Source of the DNA: Enoplolaimus lenunculus
Taxonomy: Eukaryota; Nematoda; Enoplea; Enoplida; Thoracostomopsidae
Direction of reading: 5' to 3'
Assembly: GCA_030248215.1 (NCBI GenBank)
Contig: JASANG010000546.1
Location: forward strand, 202,658-266,657
DNA: 64,000 nt
Positions 1 to 13,340 of the stretch are shown piece by piece (the first letter of the stretch is position 1; each line of letters opens with the position of its first letter). The notes under the pieces were generated by a model. That model had not been told where the DNA came from, ran no database searches, and saw only the letters and a program-made list of their open reading frames with translations. Position numbers and translations under genes: made by a program.

Positions 1-13
1 AAAGGATACAGCA

Positions 14-1870
14 ATGGAAGGGGATAGAGGTCAGAGTCCGGGGGTGCCACAGCCACGCTCGAGAGCTACCTCTATCCAGGAATCAGAGGATGAGGACGAT
101 GAAATAAGAGAGTTGACCCGAATTTTCGAAAAAGGAATAAAATCGAAACGGGGTGAGAAATTTAAGAAATGGTGGAACAAAATGGAAGGGGAAATGAGCC
201 AGCGGCCGGAATCTAGACAAAGTCATAGATCGGGCAGGGCTAGCCGGATGTCTAATAGAGGCGAGACGGGTTTTCAGCCGGTGATGGAAGAGCATCAGGG
301 GGTCGACCGGACACAAAAGATTGCAATGCAAAGCCATCCATGTCCGGTGGACCAGCAGCAAGTGAATCAAGGAGCGGCAAAGGTAGGATCGTTACCCTAT
401 CTGACTCATATGGGCCAACGTCAATTGAGTCAACCGGTGTTGGGTCAACAGGTGACAGGGAATATGTACCGGGCATATCAGACCCAACCCGGAGTGGCCG
501 TGCAAGCAAATGCGAGTTGGCAAGAGCCGGTCATGCCGACACCACGCGTGACGGGATATGCCGGAACACCAGTGGCGCAGACGATGGGTAATCCAGTGGC
601 AGGGGCAGCACAAAGTTTAGGGTTCATGGGGCAAAACACACCACAAATTGTGGTGAAGATGCCGCAGAAGCTGCCGCTGCAGAATTTTGAAGGGAGAACG
701 GACTTCGGGGTATGGTACCGGAAGTTCGAACAGGTCATGCAAACGGCGAAAATTTCGGACATGGAGTCGAAATTGAATCATTTTCGAACCCATGTAAAAG
801 GGCTAGCTGATCAATATCTGGATATATTGGACGAGCGGTATGGACCATACGGCTCAGAGGAGTTCGGGCAATTGGTTCACGAATTCCAGGAGAGATTTGG
901 GGAATCCACGGACTTGTCGAACAGGATGGCGGCATTCCAAAGGATTCGTCAAAAGGGTGACGTGAGCGAATACGCTGACGAGTTACAGTCCTATGGGTAA
1001 GATATCTAGAGAAGCAGTTCGCGAACACCGAGGAGAGTCGGGACTTGTTATGTCAAACATTCGTGAACAATGCTTTTCCGGAGTTGGAACAGAGATTACA
1101 ACTCGGGATCGTGGAATCGTTTGAGGATCTGAGACGTCGCGCCCTCAAGTTGCAAAGACAACTGGAAGCGGACGGGACATTGAATTGGAGAGAAAAAGAG
1201 AAAAAGGATAAAGCGGATGGTAAACAGGCTGAGCAGCAGAGTAATACGGGAAATAATCAGCAGAAACAGGCGTCTAGCTCGGGTAATAACCGGAGACAAA
1301 TGGGGGCTCGACCACGGATAAGTAACCAGGAACACAGCGTCGAGCAAACAAGTGGGCAGGGGCAAAAGCCCGTGTCAGATCAACAGCCGCAGGACTCAGA
1401 GAGGGTAAGGAAGTTGCGAGAAAAGGGGTCGTATTTCTTTTGTGAAGGACAGGGCCATATAGCACGGGAATGTCCAACGAAAGCGAATCGTGCAAATAAT
1501 GCTGGACAAGTAGGACAAATGAATAATACGGGAAATCAAGGAATAGGACAAGGACAAGCGGGCCTAGGCAGGGGGCAAATGTGGTGCACGCATTGCAACC
1601 GGGCGGGCCATACAACGGATAATTGCTGGAGAGCAAATCGGTTGCCGGTTCCGGGATTGAATGCACCCTTGCCTCCAATAACTTCGGCAAGTAGTAATCA
1701 GGTGCAAGGCCCGATCATAATGCAGAGATCGAAGGAGGTGCTGGGGCCATGCATTGCATCACCGACGGCCGCAGCTCAGGATGATGGGGCACCGAATATA
1801 CGGATAAGGAAGATGCACGAGGATCCATCACCATCAATAGCAGAGGTGAGAAATCCTGGTGTAAATTTGT
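14..1870 (+). pseudogene. Gag region with nucleocapsid zinc knuckle (Gypsy fossil)
   Basis: This is the Gag part of the first Gypsy element. The start is an ATG at 14. The first third is charged and Gln/Pro-rich. The middle resembles a Gypsy capsid, with the sequence FEGRTDFGVWYRKFEQVM followed by a helical stretch. The last third is Gln/Asn/Gly-rich and holds a clear zinc knuckle (WCTHCNRAGHTTDNCW, pattern C-x2-C-x4-H-x4-C) near 1582-1629, with a related knuckle-like segment before it. Gag would form the particle and bind element RNA. The region is broken and serves only as a family marker. Confidence 0.8.
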
Positions 1871-1899
1871 GGATGGCGCTGCTGCTACAAAAGCAACAG

Positions 1900-2300
1900 G
1901 GCTATATATTGAAATGAGCATAAGGAGTTACCAGATTACCGGCATGTTAGATTCGGGCGCGGATGTGTCGCTTATGCACATATCGGCGTATAAGAAATAT
2001 TTTTCGGATTTGCCCCTGGATGAATCGATAAAGATTTCATGCAGGACATATAACAACCAGATATCACAGCAGACAGTAGGGTGTCTGAAATACCTGGTGA
2101 CTATGGGAGGCACGACAAAGATGGCTCATATTCACATCGCACCAGAGATGCAGACGGCGCTAATATTTGGGGACGATATGTTGAATGACTTCGGGATTAC
2201 CTTAGACTACAATCGGTCATTGGTCATGGTAAACCGGAGAATAGTGCGATCATGGCGGGCACGCCAGGTGGTACAGGATGGGAGTTTGGCTCATGAATGG
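1900..2300 (+). pseudogene. Retroelement aspartic protease region (Gypsy fossil)
   Basis: The motif MLDSGADVSLMH holds the D-S-G triad of retroviral-type aspartic proteases, and a second conserved block, ALIFGDDMLNDFGITLDY, follows at the expected distance. This part would have cut the Gag-Pol polyprotein. A Glu/Pro/Lys-rich linker of about 1 kb separates it from reverse transcriptase. It is a fossil part of the element starting at the left edge. Confidence 0.8.
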
Positions 2301-3279
2301 ATTGAAAATGTGAGACCAGAGGAGCGGGCAAATAATTTTTACGCTCGGAGAGGAGAACACTCGGAGCAAACTAAAGGAGAAATTGGAAAAGGAGTAGAAA
2401 CAGTACCGGTACATGGGACGGCTCAACAAATAGCGGTCCAATGATATGAAACAGCTGGAATAGAAACAGTGTCACAAGGTGAGTGTGACATAAGGGCTGT
2501 GCCGAAGGGGAGTGAACCACCTTCTGCACATTGTAAATTGGAGGCTGTGCCGAAGGGGAGTGAATCGCCTTCAGCACAGACTGATACAATCGAGCAGGTA
2601 ATTAAGGAGGCACAGGCGAAGGAGACAGAACCATTGGAGCAGCGGGATCCGAAAAGTAAGGACCGGTTGCCATTGGAAGCAAAAACGGTAAAGATTCAGG
2701 ACTGGGCACAGACGATGGAGAAAGAAGGTGGCACAACAGCGCCTACGGTGGTAAACGTGTGTCGAGTAGCGGCTGCGGTGCAGATACCTCCGGAGATGAC
2801 AGTGATGGTATGCTGTAGGGTACCGGAAGAGTTAGAAAAGGAAACGGAGTTGCTGGTGGAGCCTCAACTTGAGTCGGAAATATTATCGGACTCGTTGTTG
2901 ATTCCTAAGGCATTGGTCAAAAACTTAGAGGGGCATATCTTCCTTCCAGTATCAAATATAGAAGGAAGTACGATGCAGTTGTTATCCGGTGAAGTGGTGG
3001 CCAGGGCTGACCAAGCAGAAATGGTGTCAGTCGTGGTAAAGGAGGAAGAGGCGCTGGCTAGTATTAAGGTAACCAAAGGGGAACGGTTACCCCAGCTGGA
3101 ACAGGTGTTGCCCAACGTGGGAAAGGTAACAACTTCCCATGTTGAACAAGGTTCGAGTCAACTGGCTACTGGGTCAAGTGGAGTCATCAAGGGATGACCA
3201 AATCATATTACCGGAGGAAGTAGAGCTGGAGGAAAAGGATTATGAGGGGAACCAGCTGAGGATTTTATAGGCATTGTTA

Positions 3280-6243
3280 CAGCAGAATCAGGATGTGTTT
3301 GGCCGAGAGGATACACCTCTGGGCTCGACGGGGATAGTAATACATAGGATGGAGATGCTGACGCGAACACCAATCCAACAACGGGCAAGACGCGCAGCAT
3401 ACTCAAGGCGACAAATAATTACGGATTGCGTGGAAAAGATGTTGCGGGAAGGGGTAATCCAACCGTCTAAAAGCCCTTGGGCGTCTCCGGTCGTTCTTGT
3501 TAAAAAGAAAGACGGGAATATGCGGTTCTGTGTGGATTACCGGTAAGTAAATGAGGTAACAAAAAATGATAGCTTTCCATTGCCACGGATCGATGAAACC
3601 ATCGATGCGTTGAGGGGAGCAAAGTATTTTACAACGGTGGATTTGCAATCAGGGTATTGGCAGATCCAAATGGAACAGGAAGATATAGAGAAAACCGCTT
3701 TCATTTGTCACGAAGGGCTTTTTGAGTTTCGGGTCATTCCGTTCGGGTTGACAAATGCTCCGGCAACGTTTCAACGGATGATGCAAATGGTATTCTCAGG
3801 GTTGCTCATGGAGATATGCTTATGCTATCTCGATGATGTAATAGTTTTTTCGAGGTCCTTTAATCAACATATGTTGGACCTGAAAAAGGTATTCGAAAAG
3901 TTACGGGACGCCGGGTTAACGATAAAGGGTAAGAAGTGCACGTTTGCACAGAAAGAGGTACGCTTCTTGGGACACGTGGCGTCCAACGGAGGGGTGCGAC
4001 CGGATGAGGAAAAAGTGAACCAGGTACGGAAGTGTAGGGTACCAAAAACAGTGACGGAATTAAGGTCGTTTTTGGGCCTGACGGGGTATTACAGGCAGTT
4101 TGTAAAGGATTACGGAGTGATTGCTTGTCCGCTGACACAATTAGTGCAGGGGAACCAGAAAGGTAAATCAATCACGAATCAATGGGATCTAGATTGTCAA
4201 ATGGCGTTTGAACAATTGAAGAATAGATTGACAGCAGACACAGTACTGGCGTATCCGGATCATGCAACACCTTTCTTGTTGCAAACGGACGCGAGTCAAG
4301 AAGGAGCTGGGTTTGTGCTGTCACAGGTAGGAGAGGATGGGAAGGAACACCCGATCCATTATGGAAGTAAAAAGTTTTCGGAAACAGAGCAGAGGTATGC
4401 GATAACGGAAAAGGAATGCTTAGCTGTAGTAGTAGCATTCAAAAAGTTTCGCACTTACCTGATTGGGAGTTCGACAACGGTGGTGACGGATCATGCACCA
4501 TTGGTGCAGATACTGGGGAAAATGAAACCGCTGGATTCGTTTTCACCACGGTTGATGAGGTTTGTGTTGAAATTACAGGAGTTTAAGTATACGGTGGTAT
4601 ACAAACCGGGAAGGAAGCATAATAATGCTGATGCAATGTCGCGTCCTCCATTGTTGGACGGGGCGGAAGAGGATCCAAGGCAAAAGAAAAATCGGGAATT
4701 GAGTGAGCGCAGGGAGCAAAAATTGCTCGAAGCGCTAAAAGGGATACAACAGCAGGAGCAACAGGAAGTACCGGTAATAGGACAAGTGGAAACGGTACAA
4801 AAGGAAACAGTGGATCCGAATCTGGAGGAGGAAGCTTCAGAGAATGGAGAGGAAGGGGAGCAACTCGCGACTGAGCAAACGGCTCAGCTGGAGGAAATGC
4901 AAACGTATTTCGAAATAGAAGCTCCCTGGGATAAACGGCAAATGAGAGAGGCACAGTTGGAGGATCCACAATTTGGCTGGATGATTAAATTCATCGAGCA
5001 TGGGATAATGGAAGAGGAAGTGCCGGCGGATATTAAGAAATGGATGATCCAGAATGAACCACGGTTCATTGTGTACAAGGATATTTTATACCAGGCGAGA
5101 AAGAAAACGAGACCGTCGAAGGCGGAAATCATGGAATTTCGGCTAGCTGTTCCGGATCTGTTCAGACAAACGTTGATGGAACAGGCTCATACGACGAAAT
5201 ACGGGGGTCACTTAGCATTTGACAAAGTCTATGGTAAGCTGACTAAAAAGTTTTATTGGCCAACGATGGGAAAGGATTTACAAGAATACATTGATAGATG
5301 TATTCCGTGTTCAAGGTTTAAACCAGGTCCAAACAGGAGGGGTCCGCTACAGCCGATAAAGGCGGTCGCTCCATTTCATATGTTGGGCGTGGATGTGATC
5401 GGGCCACTATTACCAACGGAAGCAGGTAATAAGTATATCGTATGTTTTATGGATTACTTTACGAAGTGGCCGGAAGCTTATGCAACTAAGGATCAGACAG
5501 CGCGAACTATCCTGGAATTAATTACTGATAAGTTGGTGCCGACATATGGAGTACCAAGGGTGATCCTATCGGATCAGGTTCCGGCCTTTGTGTCGGAGTT
5601 GTACAAATGTGAGATGGCAAGGATGGGGACGAGGGTCGCCTATAGTACGCCATATCACCATCAGGCAAACGGGCTAATCGAAAGGTGGAATCAGACGTTG
5701 ATAAAAATTCTGAAACCAGTGGTGGAACTCCGAGTTAAAAACTGGGACGACTACTTAGGGGCGGCGTTATTCGCGTATAGGACGACGATACATTCGTCCA
5801 CGGGGCAAACGCCGTTTTTCCTAATGTATGGCAGGGATCCGGATTTACCGGGGGAAAATAGATATATGGCGCCAATAACTGAGGCATCGGATCCGGTTGA
5901 AGCAAGAGTGCATGGCTTAATGGACCAGTTAACACAGGCCTGGAACGTGACAGCTAAGCAGATCCAACGGGCACACGGACAGTACAAGTCGCACTATGAC
6001 AGACGGGCAGGTAGACGGGATTTTACGGTTGGGGATATAGTGATAATGAAAAACCGGGTAAAGTTATCGGGTAAAAGGCTAGCAAATAAGTTTCATCCGG
6101 AATTCGAAAGATTATTTCGGGTTAGGGCTATAGAGGGTCCCAATTTGAAATTACAATATTTGGGATCGCCGTCCAAGGGAGAGACCTGGTATAATAAACT
6201 CCGGCTTCAGCTTTGGTATTTTTCACCTTCGGTAGCACCCTGA
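3280..6243 (+). pseudogene. Pol region: reverse transcriptase, RNase H, integrase (Gypsy fossil)
   Basis: The reverse transcriptase fingers begin near 3400 ([15 protein letters not shown]). The palm carries FTTVDLQSGYWQI, FGLTNAPATFQ and the catalytic YLDD near 3826. RNase H spans about 4260-4620 (LQTDASQEGAGFVLSQ, KECLAVV, TDHAPLV). Integrase has a zinc-binding HHCC region near 5185-5325 and a catalytic core with LGVDVIGPL and YHHQANGLIERW, followed by a C-terminal part that starts at FTVGDIVIMK. Together these would copy the element's RNA and insert the DNA. Long stretches remain readable, but the region as a whole is not intact. Confidence 0.9.
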
Positions 6244-6900
6244 TGGCAAGTACTTGATTTGCAACCACAGTACCGTTTGTTTGATGTTTTATTTTGTGCT
6301 CCAAAAATATTAAATTTGTGGGACCGGGCCGAGGACAATGGGCCCGGGCCCTAAAAAACCGGGCCGGAATCTAACCCTGACTACGGCAAATTACAATTGA
6401 AAGGTGTATAACGTAACACTCACCCCTGATTGAACGAGAGGGTCGTTCTGCGGCAGCAGAAGAACAATATTCGTCTAAACCTGGCAATACCGTTTCGCCT
6501 GATGTAGATCGATATATGTTGATGATGTGCTATGTGACTGGCTGGCTAAGTACTATTTACATATGTTGCCTAGTCATATAACTTTCCATTCACTAGGCGA
6601 CAATACGCTCTATGTAGAAGACACTTTTGTCGCCTATGTAGTTAATGTGTTAAAGGAGTCCCTGCTTCGGTAAGCAGCACTCAACGGGAGTTGAAGCCGA
6701 AGGTTTAAGTACCGTGCAATTTTTTGCCGGACGAACTGGAAGCAAATTGTATTTAGTGATAACCGAAAAAATGTTTCGTTTCAACTTTATACTTTAAAGT
6801 TATAAATTTTCACTTTTAGGTATGTGCAGAAAATTTTTTGTTTTGAAATGAAAATAAAGTTTAAAACAATCTTACAAACTGTATACACATTAGATGCATC
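6244..6900 (+). other. Post-pol sequence, probably including the 3' LTR of the first Gypsy element
   Basis: No coding frame is seen. Near 6320-6375 there is a GC-rich patch with repeated GGGCCCGGGCC-like and CCGGGCC words separated by a short A run, which could be the polypurine/LTR boundary. An inverted pair (CTAGGCGACAA near 6594, TTGTCGCCTA near 6628) and AATAAA near 6849 fit LTR regulatory sequence. The boundaries are unresolved because the partner LTR is outside the window. Confidence 0.4.
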
Positions 6901-8500
6901 ATATTAATGAACTCTCGTTAACTGATTCTGGCAGAGCCCATTGCAACATCCACTGGCGAGTAGCTAAAACAGTTTAGCATCGCGGTCACCAACCTTTAAC
7001 AATGTACGTTTGTATCCATATTAGTATTGCTGATACGAAAGTGTCTAAAACGCCGCGAATGCCTGAATCATATTTTAAGCCTTGTTGCATTAGCCAAATA
7101 ACTTTTGAGATATACGCGACTTAAAAAACAAATTTCTATTGCACGGGTTCTATACATAAACTTTGTGTATACAGTAAGATTACGCTAAAGTCACAATTCC
7201 TTACAATTTGTTGTCTGCTATAAACAGTTAGGCAATCTACAAGTGCCACTTGATCTTTCTTTCTCATGAAGGTGTAAACCGAAAATTTGTTCCGGTAAAA
7301 ATTAATGTCTGTTTTCATTGTAGAAACACCGGCCAATTCGTTTTAAGCTCATATTTAGTCCTAAATCACATTAAATTGCACAGTTTTTCCCCACGCAAGG
7401 CTGCCAACGTTCGATTTATAAACAAAAACGACAAAAATTTACTAAAACTTTAAAAAATTTTGTTGAATGCACTTTCATTTTTTAAATTTTAAAGCGCGAA
7501 GCGAATTGATGAATACCCCAATTAAATTACATGAAAATTAAAACATATTAGAAACTAAGTGAAGTATTTGTGGAATTGGTTATTGAATGTGACTATTTCG
7601 TATATATTTATGTTATTTGTTTGTGTGTTACAGAAGTAAATCTTTCATAATAGCTCGAAGCAAATAAAACGCATTGCAATCTTTTGTGAACCGTTTGGCC
7701 CAATTCTAGTCATTCACACACACAACGGTTGACATCAGTTGCGTCACTGTGAATTTATTAAATATTTATATTTTTACTCAACACTTATATTGTTTGGTCT
7801 GGAAACCATAAAAGCAAAAACACAAACCGGTTATTTCAGTATAAACGCATCACTTGCAGAAACCTGAGGCATATTCGAGCGAGAGAGATCGAGAGCTTGA
7901 GACAGAGAGAGACAGCAAGAGAGTGACGGGTTGAAAGTTGTTTTTCATCTACGCAGAGTCCTTGGTTTTCTCTTTGTACGTATATTGTACAAACTGAAAA
8001 CTGGCAGTTGTTTATCGGTTTATACTATAACATATACGTCAATTCCCTCCCGGTTTATGTGTATAATTTGGCTTAATGTTGTGTTTAATACGTTTTAGAA
8101 TTGAATATTCTAGAGCAAATTGTATAAAATGTAAATTTATGATAGTGAACCTATGTTTTTTAGTATAAGTTATTTTTGTACCTTTTATAGCACATTCGTT
8201 CGTTGACGTTGACTTCTATAGCATATGGCTTTGAAACATTGTTGTGATCCTGATCTAAACCAGACACTGGGCATTTGTTTACTTTTTAACGTTTGCTCCA
8301 CCGCATAAGCGCATGGAAACGAGGAGATAAGTGATGTATATATTTCCCTCGAAATTGCTAAGAGACAAGTAAATTAAAAGTACGTTTAGCAGGTTTTAGA
8401 ATAGCAATAACGTGGATTTTAGAGCTAAATTAAATATTTTACTAGCTACAATGCTTGGTATGAACGTTTTTATGTGAAATCTTTATCGTTCCAAAATAAG
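6900..8500. other. No gene recognised
   Basis: AT-rich sequence without a coding frame I can support. A GA-rich stretch (GAGAGAGATCGAGAGC and similar words) lies near 7880-7925. I see nothing else with a clear identity. Confidence 0.5.
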
Positions 8501-8504
8501 AAAA

Positions 8505-9030
8505 AAATTCGTATGTGGCGCTCGGTTCGCAAAAAAAGAAAAGTGGAAAATTCAGGTGTAGGCTATATAATTCCATTTGATTGCTAGGGAACGTTAGAGA
8601 TGTACAAGAGGTTTCAAAACCGGGAAAAGTGGAACAGTTAAACGTAAGGGTTTTCTTTAGGTCTGGCAGGGCAGGAACAGTTTGGTTGGTTTGTCTGGAA
8701 AATTGACATTTGTGGTTCCGTTAGGAAAACGGGGAAAAGCTGAAAATTCAAGCGAAGATGTGTAATTCCTTTTGATTGGTACAGATGGTTAGATGTGTAT
8801 GGGAAATTCGGAAAACGGGAAACTATAATATTTGAACGTGTGTTTTCACGTGGTTTGGTTGCAAAATCTGAAAGCTAGCTTTTATTAGGAAAAGGGCAAA
8901 AGTGGAAAATTTAATCGCTTAGGTTTTGCCTAGGTTGTTAGATAATATCTGAAACATAGGCTTTGTTTGAAAATAGGAAAAAGGGAAAATTTAAAACGTA
9001 TAAGTTTTCTCAGTTTGGTAGGAAAATTTG
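8505..9030. repeat. Degenerate tandem repeat built on a GGAAAACGGGAAAAGTGG-like word
   Basis: Variants of a word like GGAAAACGGGAAAA, often followed by GTGGAAAATT and a GTGTAATTCC-like tail, recur near 8535, 8625, 8735, 8810, 8895 and 8985. Spacing is uneven (about 75-110 bases) and the copies are strongly diverged, so this is an old, decayed tandem array rather than a recent one. No coding potential is evident. Confidence 0.5.
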
Positions 9031-9189
9031 AAGCGTAAGAAAGTCCCGGGACAACAACAAGAATGAGCGCATAGTACGCAAACCAGCGCTCAAAGCACTC
9101 ATGCTTACGTATAAATTTTTTGTATACAATAGAGAGAGCGTAGCCAGAGAGATTTCAGGGATCAGCTTGGGACTTTTGTATACTGGAAT

Positions 9190-9300
9190 TTTTACACACA
9201 GATTCAGTTTTCACCACAAGAAACTCCGCTTCGAAATTTTTATAAAACGTTAGCCTACCTCCTTTCCGAAATCCTGGCTACGCCCAAACCTTTTATTTTA
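9190..9300 (+). repeat. Diverged direct repeat, copy 1
   Basis: The segment runs from TTCAGTTTTCACCACAAG, through AATTTTTATAAAACG and CTTTCCGAAATCCTGGC, to TACGCCCAAA. It reappears in the same order and strand at about 9715-9830 (TTCAGTTTGCATCACAAC, AATTTTTATAGAACG, CTTTCTAAAACTCTGGC, TATGCCCAAA). The pair is probably two copies of an unnamed dispersed element. Confidence 0.55.
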
Positions 9301-9714
9301 ATATAAATACGTCATGGCTAAAACATATTAGGGTTCAGCTAAAATAATTAAAATAGGTTTGGACTGTTTTGGCGCTTAAGTATGATAAGAGTTCTTGGTA
9401 GGGGAGATTGGGAGCATCAGTCCCTATCCTGATTAGTGTCTTTTCATATCGCAGGTGGTTCAGTGGGCTTCAATACCCCCCTAAAGCCTAGTTATTGCGG
9501 CAGGGCAAACTTTTTCACTGTGGGGTGAAACTACAAAAGTGCCTAATAAAGTATATATACAAGTGCAGCCCCAATTGTGCTTAGGATCTCTTGAAATCGC
9601 AAGGGTTCAAGATGGGGAAGCCTGTTTACGTCCAAATTTATTATATACAATAAATATGGTCGTAGCCGTGGGGGTTTCAGGTGTCAACCCTATCGTTTTA
9701 CATTTACATATACA

Positions 9715-9830
9715 GCGGTTTTTAGACAAGGGTTCAGTTTGCATCACAACAAACCTATCATCTTAATTTTTATAGAACGCACATTCCCTCATCCCCTTTC
9801 TAAAACTCTGGCTATGCCCAAAGCTAGGGC
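9715..9830 (+). repeat. Diverged direct repeat, copy 2
   Basis: This is the partner of the copy at about 9190-9300, some 525 bases upstream, same strand and same order of shared words. The intervening sequence shows no coding frame of note. Confidence 0.55.
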
Positions 9831-12800
9831 TCAGGGGGAATTTTTACCTTTCCCACAAAGCAAAAGTTAACGCCGAAGAATTTTTCTTCATTGGATTCAC
9901 AGAGAGCTACCGCGCATCTGAACCCCTCTCGGTTCATAACGGCTTAAGCGGGACGGCTTTCAAATCATTGAATATCTAGGCGTTTCAGTTCTCTACCAAA
10001 CTCTGAAACGATCAGGCGTGTGAATTTTCCACTCCTACCAACCAAGGGACACTCTATAAGTTTAAATTTTTTTACCTTTTTCGTTTTTCAACCGAAACCT
10101 TTTTTATTGTGGCCGACGCTTTGCGTGACCAACTCTTACTCTACTTCCTGATCGGAAGCCTGAATAATATTTTTACTTCTTGTATAGACCGAGGTTCCGT
10201 CTTATTTCTGTATCCAAACAGTCCTGCGCATGGAGGTTAATTTCCTGTAATATATTTTCAAAAGATAAGTTGTAGGGTCATCCTTCAACTTCAGCGTTTG
10301 CAAAACAAACTGGCCAAGGCTGTTGATTCTGGAAATTAATAACACTGTTTGCTAAAATTTCTTTATTTTAAAGCGACAAATTGAGCGAGGGTTTACTGTG
10401 GTACCTTTAGCTGTTCAACAGGTAATTTCTCATATAAACGTTCTCTTTTGTGCCAACCTTTTCGTTAATTGCCTGGATATTCTTTTCAGCAAAAACGTTT
10501 TTAGTTTTTCAATAATTAGCGTAAGATTTCCCCAAGCACGTAATCAAAATATCCATAACTTAGACTGTTATATACTAGACTGTTATATACATCCTTAGAT
10601 TTTGCAAATATCTTTGTTAGATAACATAAAAGGAAAGGGGTAAGAAACATTCATGGAATGCATGCATGTCTTAACGCCGACATTACGGCATTCTTTCTAT
10701 AAAAGTTCCATAATTCACATGCAAACCAACTAAGGCGTTTTATTCCTGAGATGTAATAGCTGGGTTTACTTCTGTTACTGAAACTCCTAATCTATTATTC
10801 GTCGTAATTTAGATATTGTAGATCTTCGAAGCTAGGTTTGTTGTCTGAACTTCCACTCTTGAATAAATGCTTCCTTTTATTTATCAGATATTTTTTAAGC
10901 CTCGCTTTGGACATCAATGTCTGTGACTGAGGAGCTAGATCATTAATAACAGAATAATATAATTGTAATTTAAATTCCTAACCAATTATGGGTCCTTCAG
11001 CTAGGTTCAATGGGTCTTACAATAATTGGTCGGAATATACTAACGGATGATGAACGAAATAATGCGCGCATAGTTGTACTTGGGACTCGTGTTAAAAACA
11101 AAGCTATGACCAGGATCTGGTGAAAACACACATCATGTACTTAGAAAGCAGGTTTTGTCCGGACTATTCGAAGGGAGTAGCAACAAAATAGAATCCCTAG
11201 AGACCAGTGACCAAAAGCAGAAATCTTGCAGCAGCGTAGTTTGTGAGAAACAATTTGGAATTTCTTTGTGCATAGTTTCTGCTAAAAACATGTACAACAA
11301 TAGTCCCTTCGTCGGTGTTCCGTTGTAGTGTCAGGACATTATACACTGTGTACTGTGGCCGTTAAACTGTAAAGATATGCTGTATGCAGAATACTGCCTA
11401 ATAACAACAGTTGGAGTTCTTGAATGGTTTTAAACACCTTCTCCTTGGCCATTTGCTTGATCTTCAACGTCCAGTAATACCATACCTCTTGTGGTTCATG
11501 TTACTGTGTTTTCTTCATTAAATGTAAAACTTCAGTACGATTCCGAACCGCACTTTGCATGAACTTAATTAAAACTTCTTAGTGTTTTCTTTTTTCACTG
11601 GAATTCACATAGTTGTACACGCATGGCACATAATTTCTGGATAGATTGGCCTTTATTTTTTTGGCGTGTTCATCCATTCACTTCGCATGCAACCAAACCG
11701 GTTGAAAATTGGATCTGACACGACTTATAAATGAATCCACCTCATTCACATAACTCTGAAAAAATTACAATTTTGTCAAACCTACTTTGTTTCCTTTTTT
11801 AAATTCTTTATTTGAACAATTAGTTCATTTAAATTTTGAATTGCAATTTCTAACACTTGAAAATGTTGCTCAATTTGTTGATATGAGAACCCACCTTCCC
11901 TCATGGACTGGTTTGTTTAAAGCACTTCGCATTTATGCTTTTAGTTCCAACTCCGTGTTTTGGATATCCTCAATTTGTTTTTAAACCATTTTCGTTATAG
12001 TTATTGTTAAACTTGGGGCAGGACCACTGTAGGGCTGTCAACACCTGGGTTATATGGAATAAAACTTATCTATTTTTTCCTTCTCGCACTCTAAATGCAC
12101 TTGAATTTGTGGGTTTATGAGAAATACGGGGTGGGTGTTAAATGGCATATAATTTTTCTTTCCCTAAAACAGATGTATTCAGTTATTTCACTTCCAGCTG
12201 AAATTTAATCATTTGGAAAAGCTTGTACCTAATTGTAGACAGCTTCCCCTATTCCTGTCATAGTAACATCATGTTGGGTTATCGTAGTAACTTGAAGGGC
12301 AAGGCTAGGTCTGGACTTATTAGAAATTGTTTTAGGGTGGTAAGAAAAAATCTACACCTGATGATTGATTCGACGTACGACCCGAAAGAGCGGGTTTGGC
12401 GGAAGCTTTCCTTGTTTTAGTTGCTTTTCCACATTTTGTTTGAAAGTTTGTAAAACTAATTTAGTGGCTTAGCCATCGATAAAGCAGCAGTTTTCGAGTT
12501 GAAGTTTTGCTTTGCATTGAATAGTTTGTAGGTTTTCAGTGCCTTTGTAAGACCCTAACTGTGTATCGTGTATTCATTGGCAACCTGGCGGGCTGAGATT
12601 TATTGTGCTTACAACAGAGTTTGGTTCTTCCGTGATAATACGCTAGTACATTCCCATAAGGAACTCTAACCAGTTATTATATTTGAAGTCACTCTTGCGG
12701 CTTCGGAAGATATTTTGCTGAAAGTTAACCGCTGTATGAAACCTAGGATGCTGTTGAATGATTGTAAGCTATGGCGTTTTAGTGATAGAACTAGTGTCAT

Positions 12801-13190
12801 ATGTTCGTCTGTGTATTATGAAGTGACGCGTTCTAGGGTTGTTTCTGCTAGCAGATTTAAAGTGTTGTGAATATCATATAAATTGTATGCGCATGGTGTT
12901 TGAATCGGTTTTTAGGGTTTGTGAGAAGTTCGTGATTTCGACTCAGCCCTGTATCCTGTATCCTTTTATGCAGTTCTTTCCTCGATATAAGCTTATCGCT
13001 CTGATTTAGTAAACGCGGCCGGTAATGGTTTATTAACCCACCCAAATCCCGTACAACACTAAGTAGTACAAGCAAATTACAGATTATGCAATTTAACTTG
13101 TAGCCTGATCCGGAATCCTTAAAGCCTATGTCTGAATCTGTTTTAATCCAGCCACTGGCTTTACCGACACCCACACTTTTACTCCTTTCC
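9830..13190. other. No gene recognised
   Basis: About 3.4 kb of AT-rich sequence. Short frames exist, but none shows a recognisable domain, biased composition or exon signals that join to a neighbour. I see no convincing repeat structure. Confidence 0.45.
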
Positions 13191-13204
13191 AGAATCCGTG
13201 CAAC

Positions 13205-13340
13205 TCTAACCCCGTTAGAATTACACCCTGTTAAACCGTGCACTCTAACCCCGTTAGAGATACACCAAATTTTCCGACCAATCTAACCCCGTTAGATTTG
13301 GCCCAATCCGTTGTAGAATAATAAACCTAACCCTGTTAGA
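13205..13340. repeat. Array of four short palindromes, TCTAACCCCGTTAGA
   Basis: The 15-base word TCTAACCCCGTTAGA, with 6-base complementary arms around CCC, occurs at 13205-13219, 13244-13258 and 13282-13296. A variant, CCTAACCCTGTTAGA, lies at 13326-13340. Start-to-start distances are 39, 38 and 44 bases. The spacers differ in sequence. The words could be protein-binding sites or hairpins, or the remains of a minisatellite. Confidence 0.7.

Larger units (their letters stand above)
1..6870 (+). mobile_element. Broken Ty3/Gypsy LTR retrotransposon, left end outside the window
   Basis: A fossil Gypsy-type element reads left to right: gag with zinc knuckle, aspartic protease, reverse transcriptase, RNase H and integrase. 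The order RT-RH-integrase places it in Ty3/Gypsy rather than Ty1/Copia. It carries roughly four or five interruptions, so it is broken, although one could be a programmed gag-pol shift. The 5' LTR lies before base 1. After pol ends at 6243 there is no clear envelope gene. GC-rich sequence near 6320-6375 and an AATAAA near 6849 may belong to the 3' LTR, but without the left copy its limits cannot be fixed; the end given is a guess. The long surviving frames suggest a fairly young insertion. Confidence 0.9.

Noticed and set aside
12857-13243. 128-codon minus-strand frame
   Set aside because: No domain, no splice signals that join to anything, and it overlaps the palindrome array; it is probably a chance frame.
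13205-13340. CRISPR array
   Set aside because: The repeats are only 15 bases, the DNA is eukaryotic and there are no cas genes; reported as a palindrome array instead.
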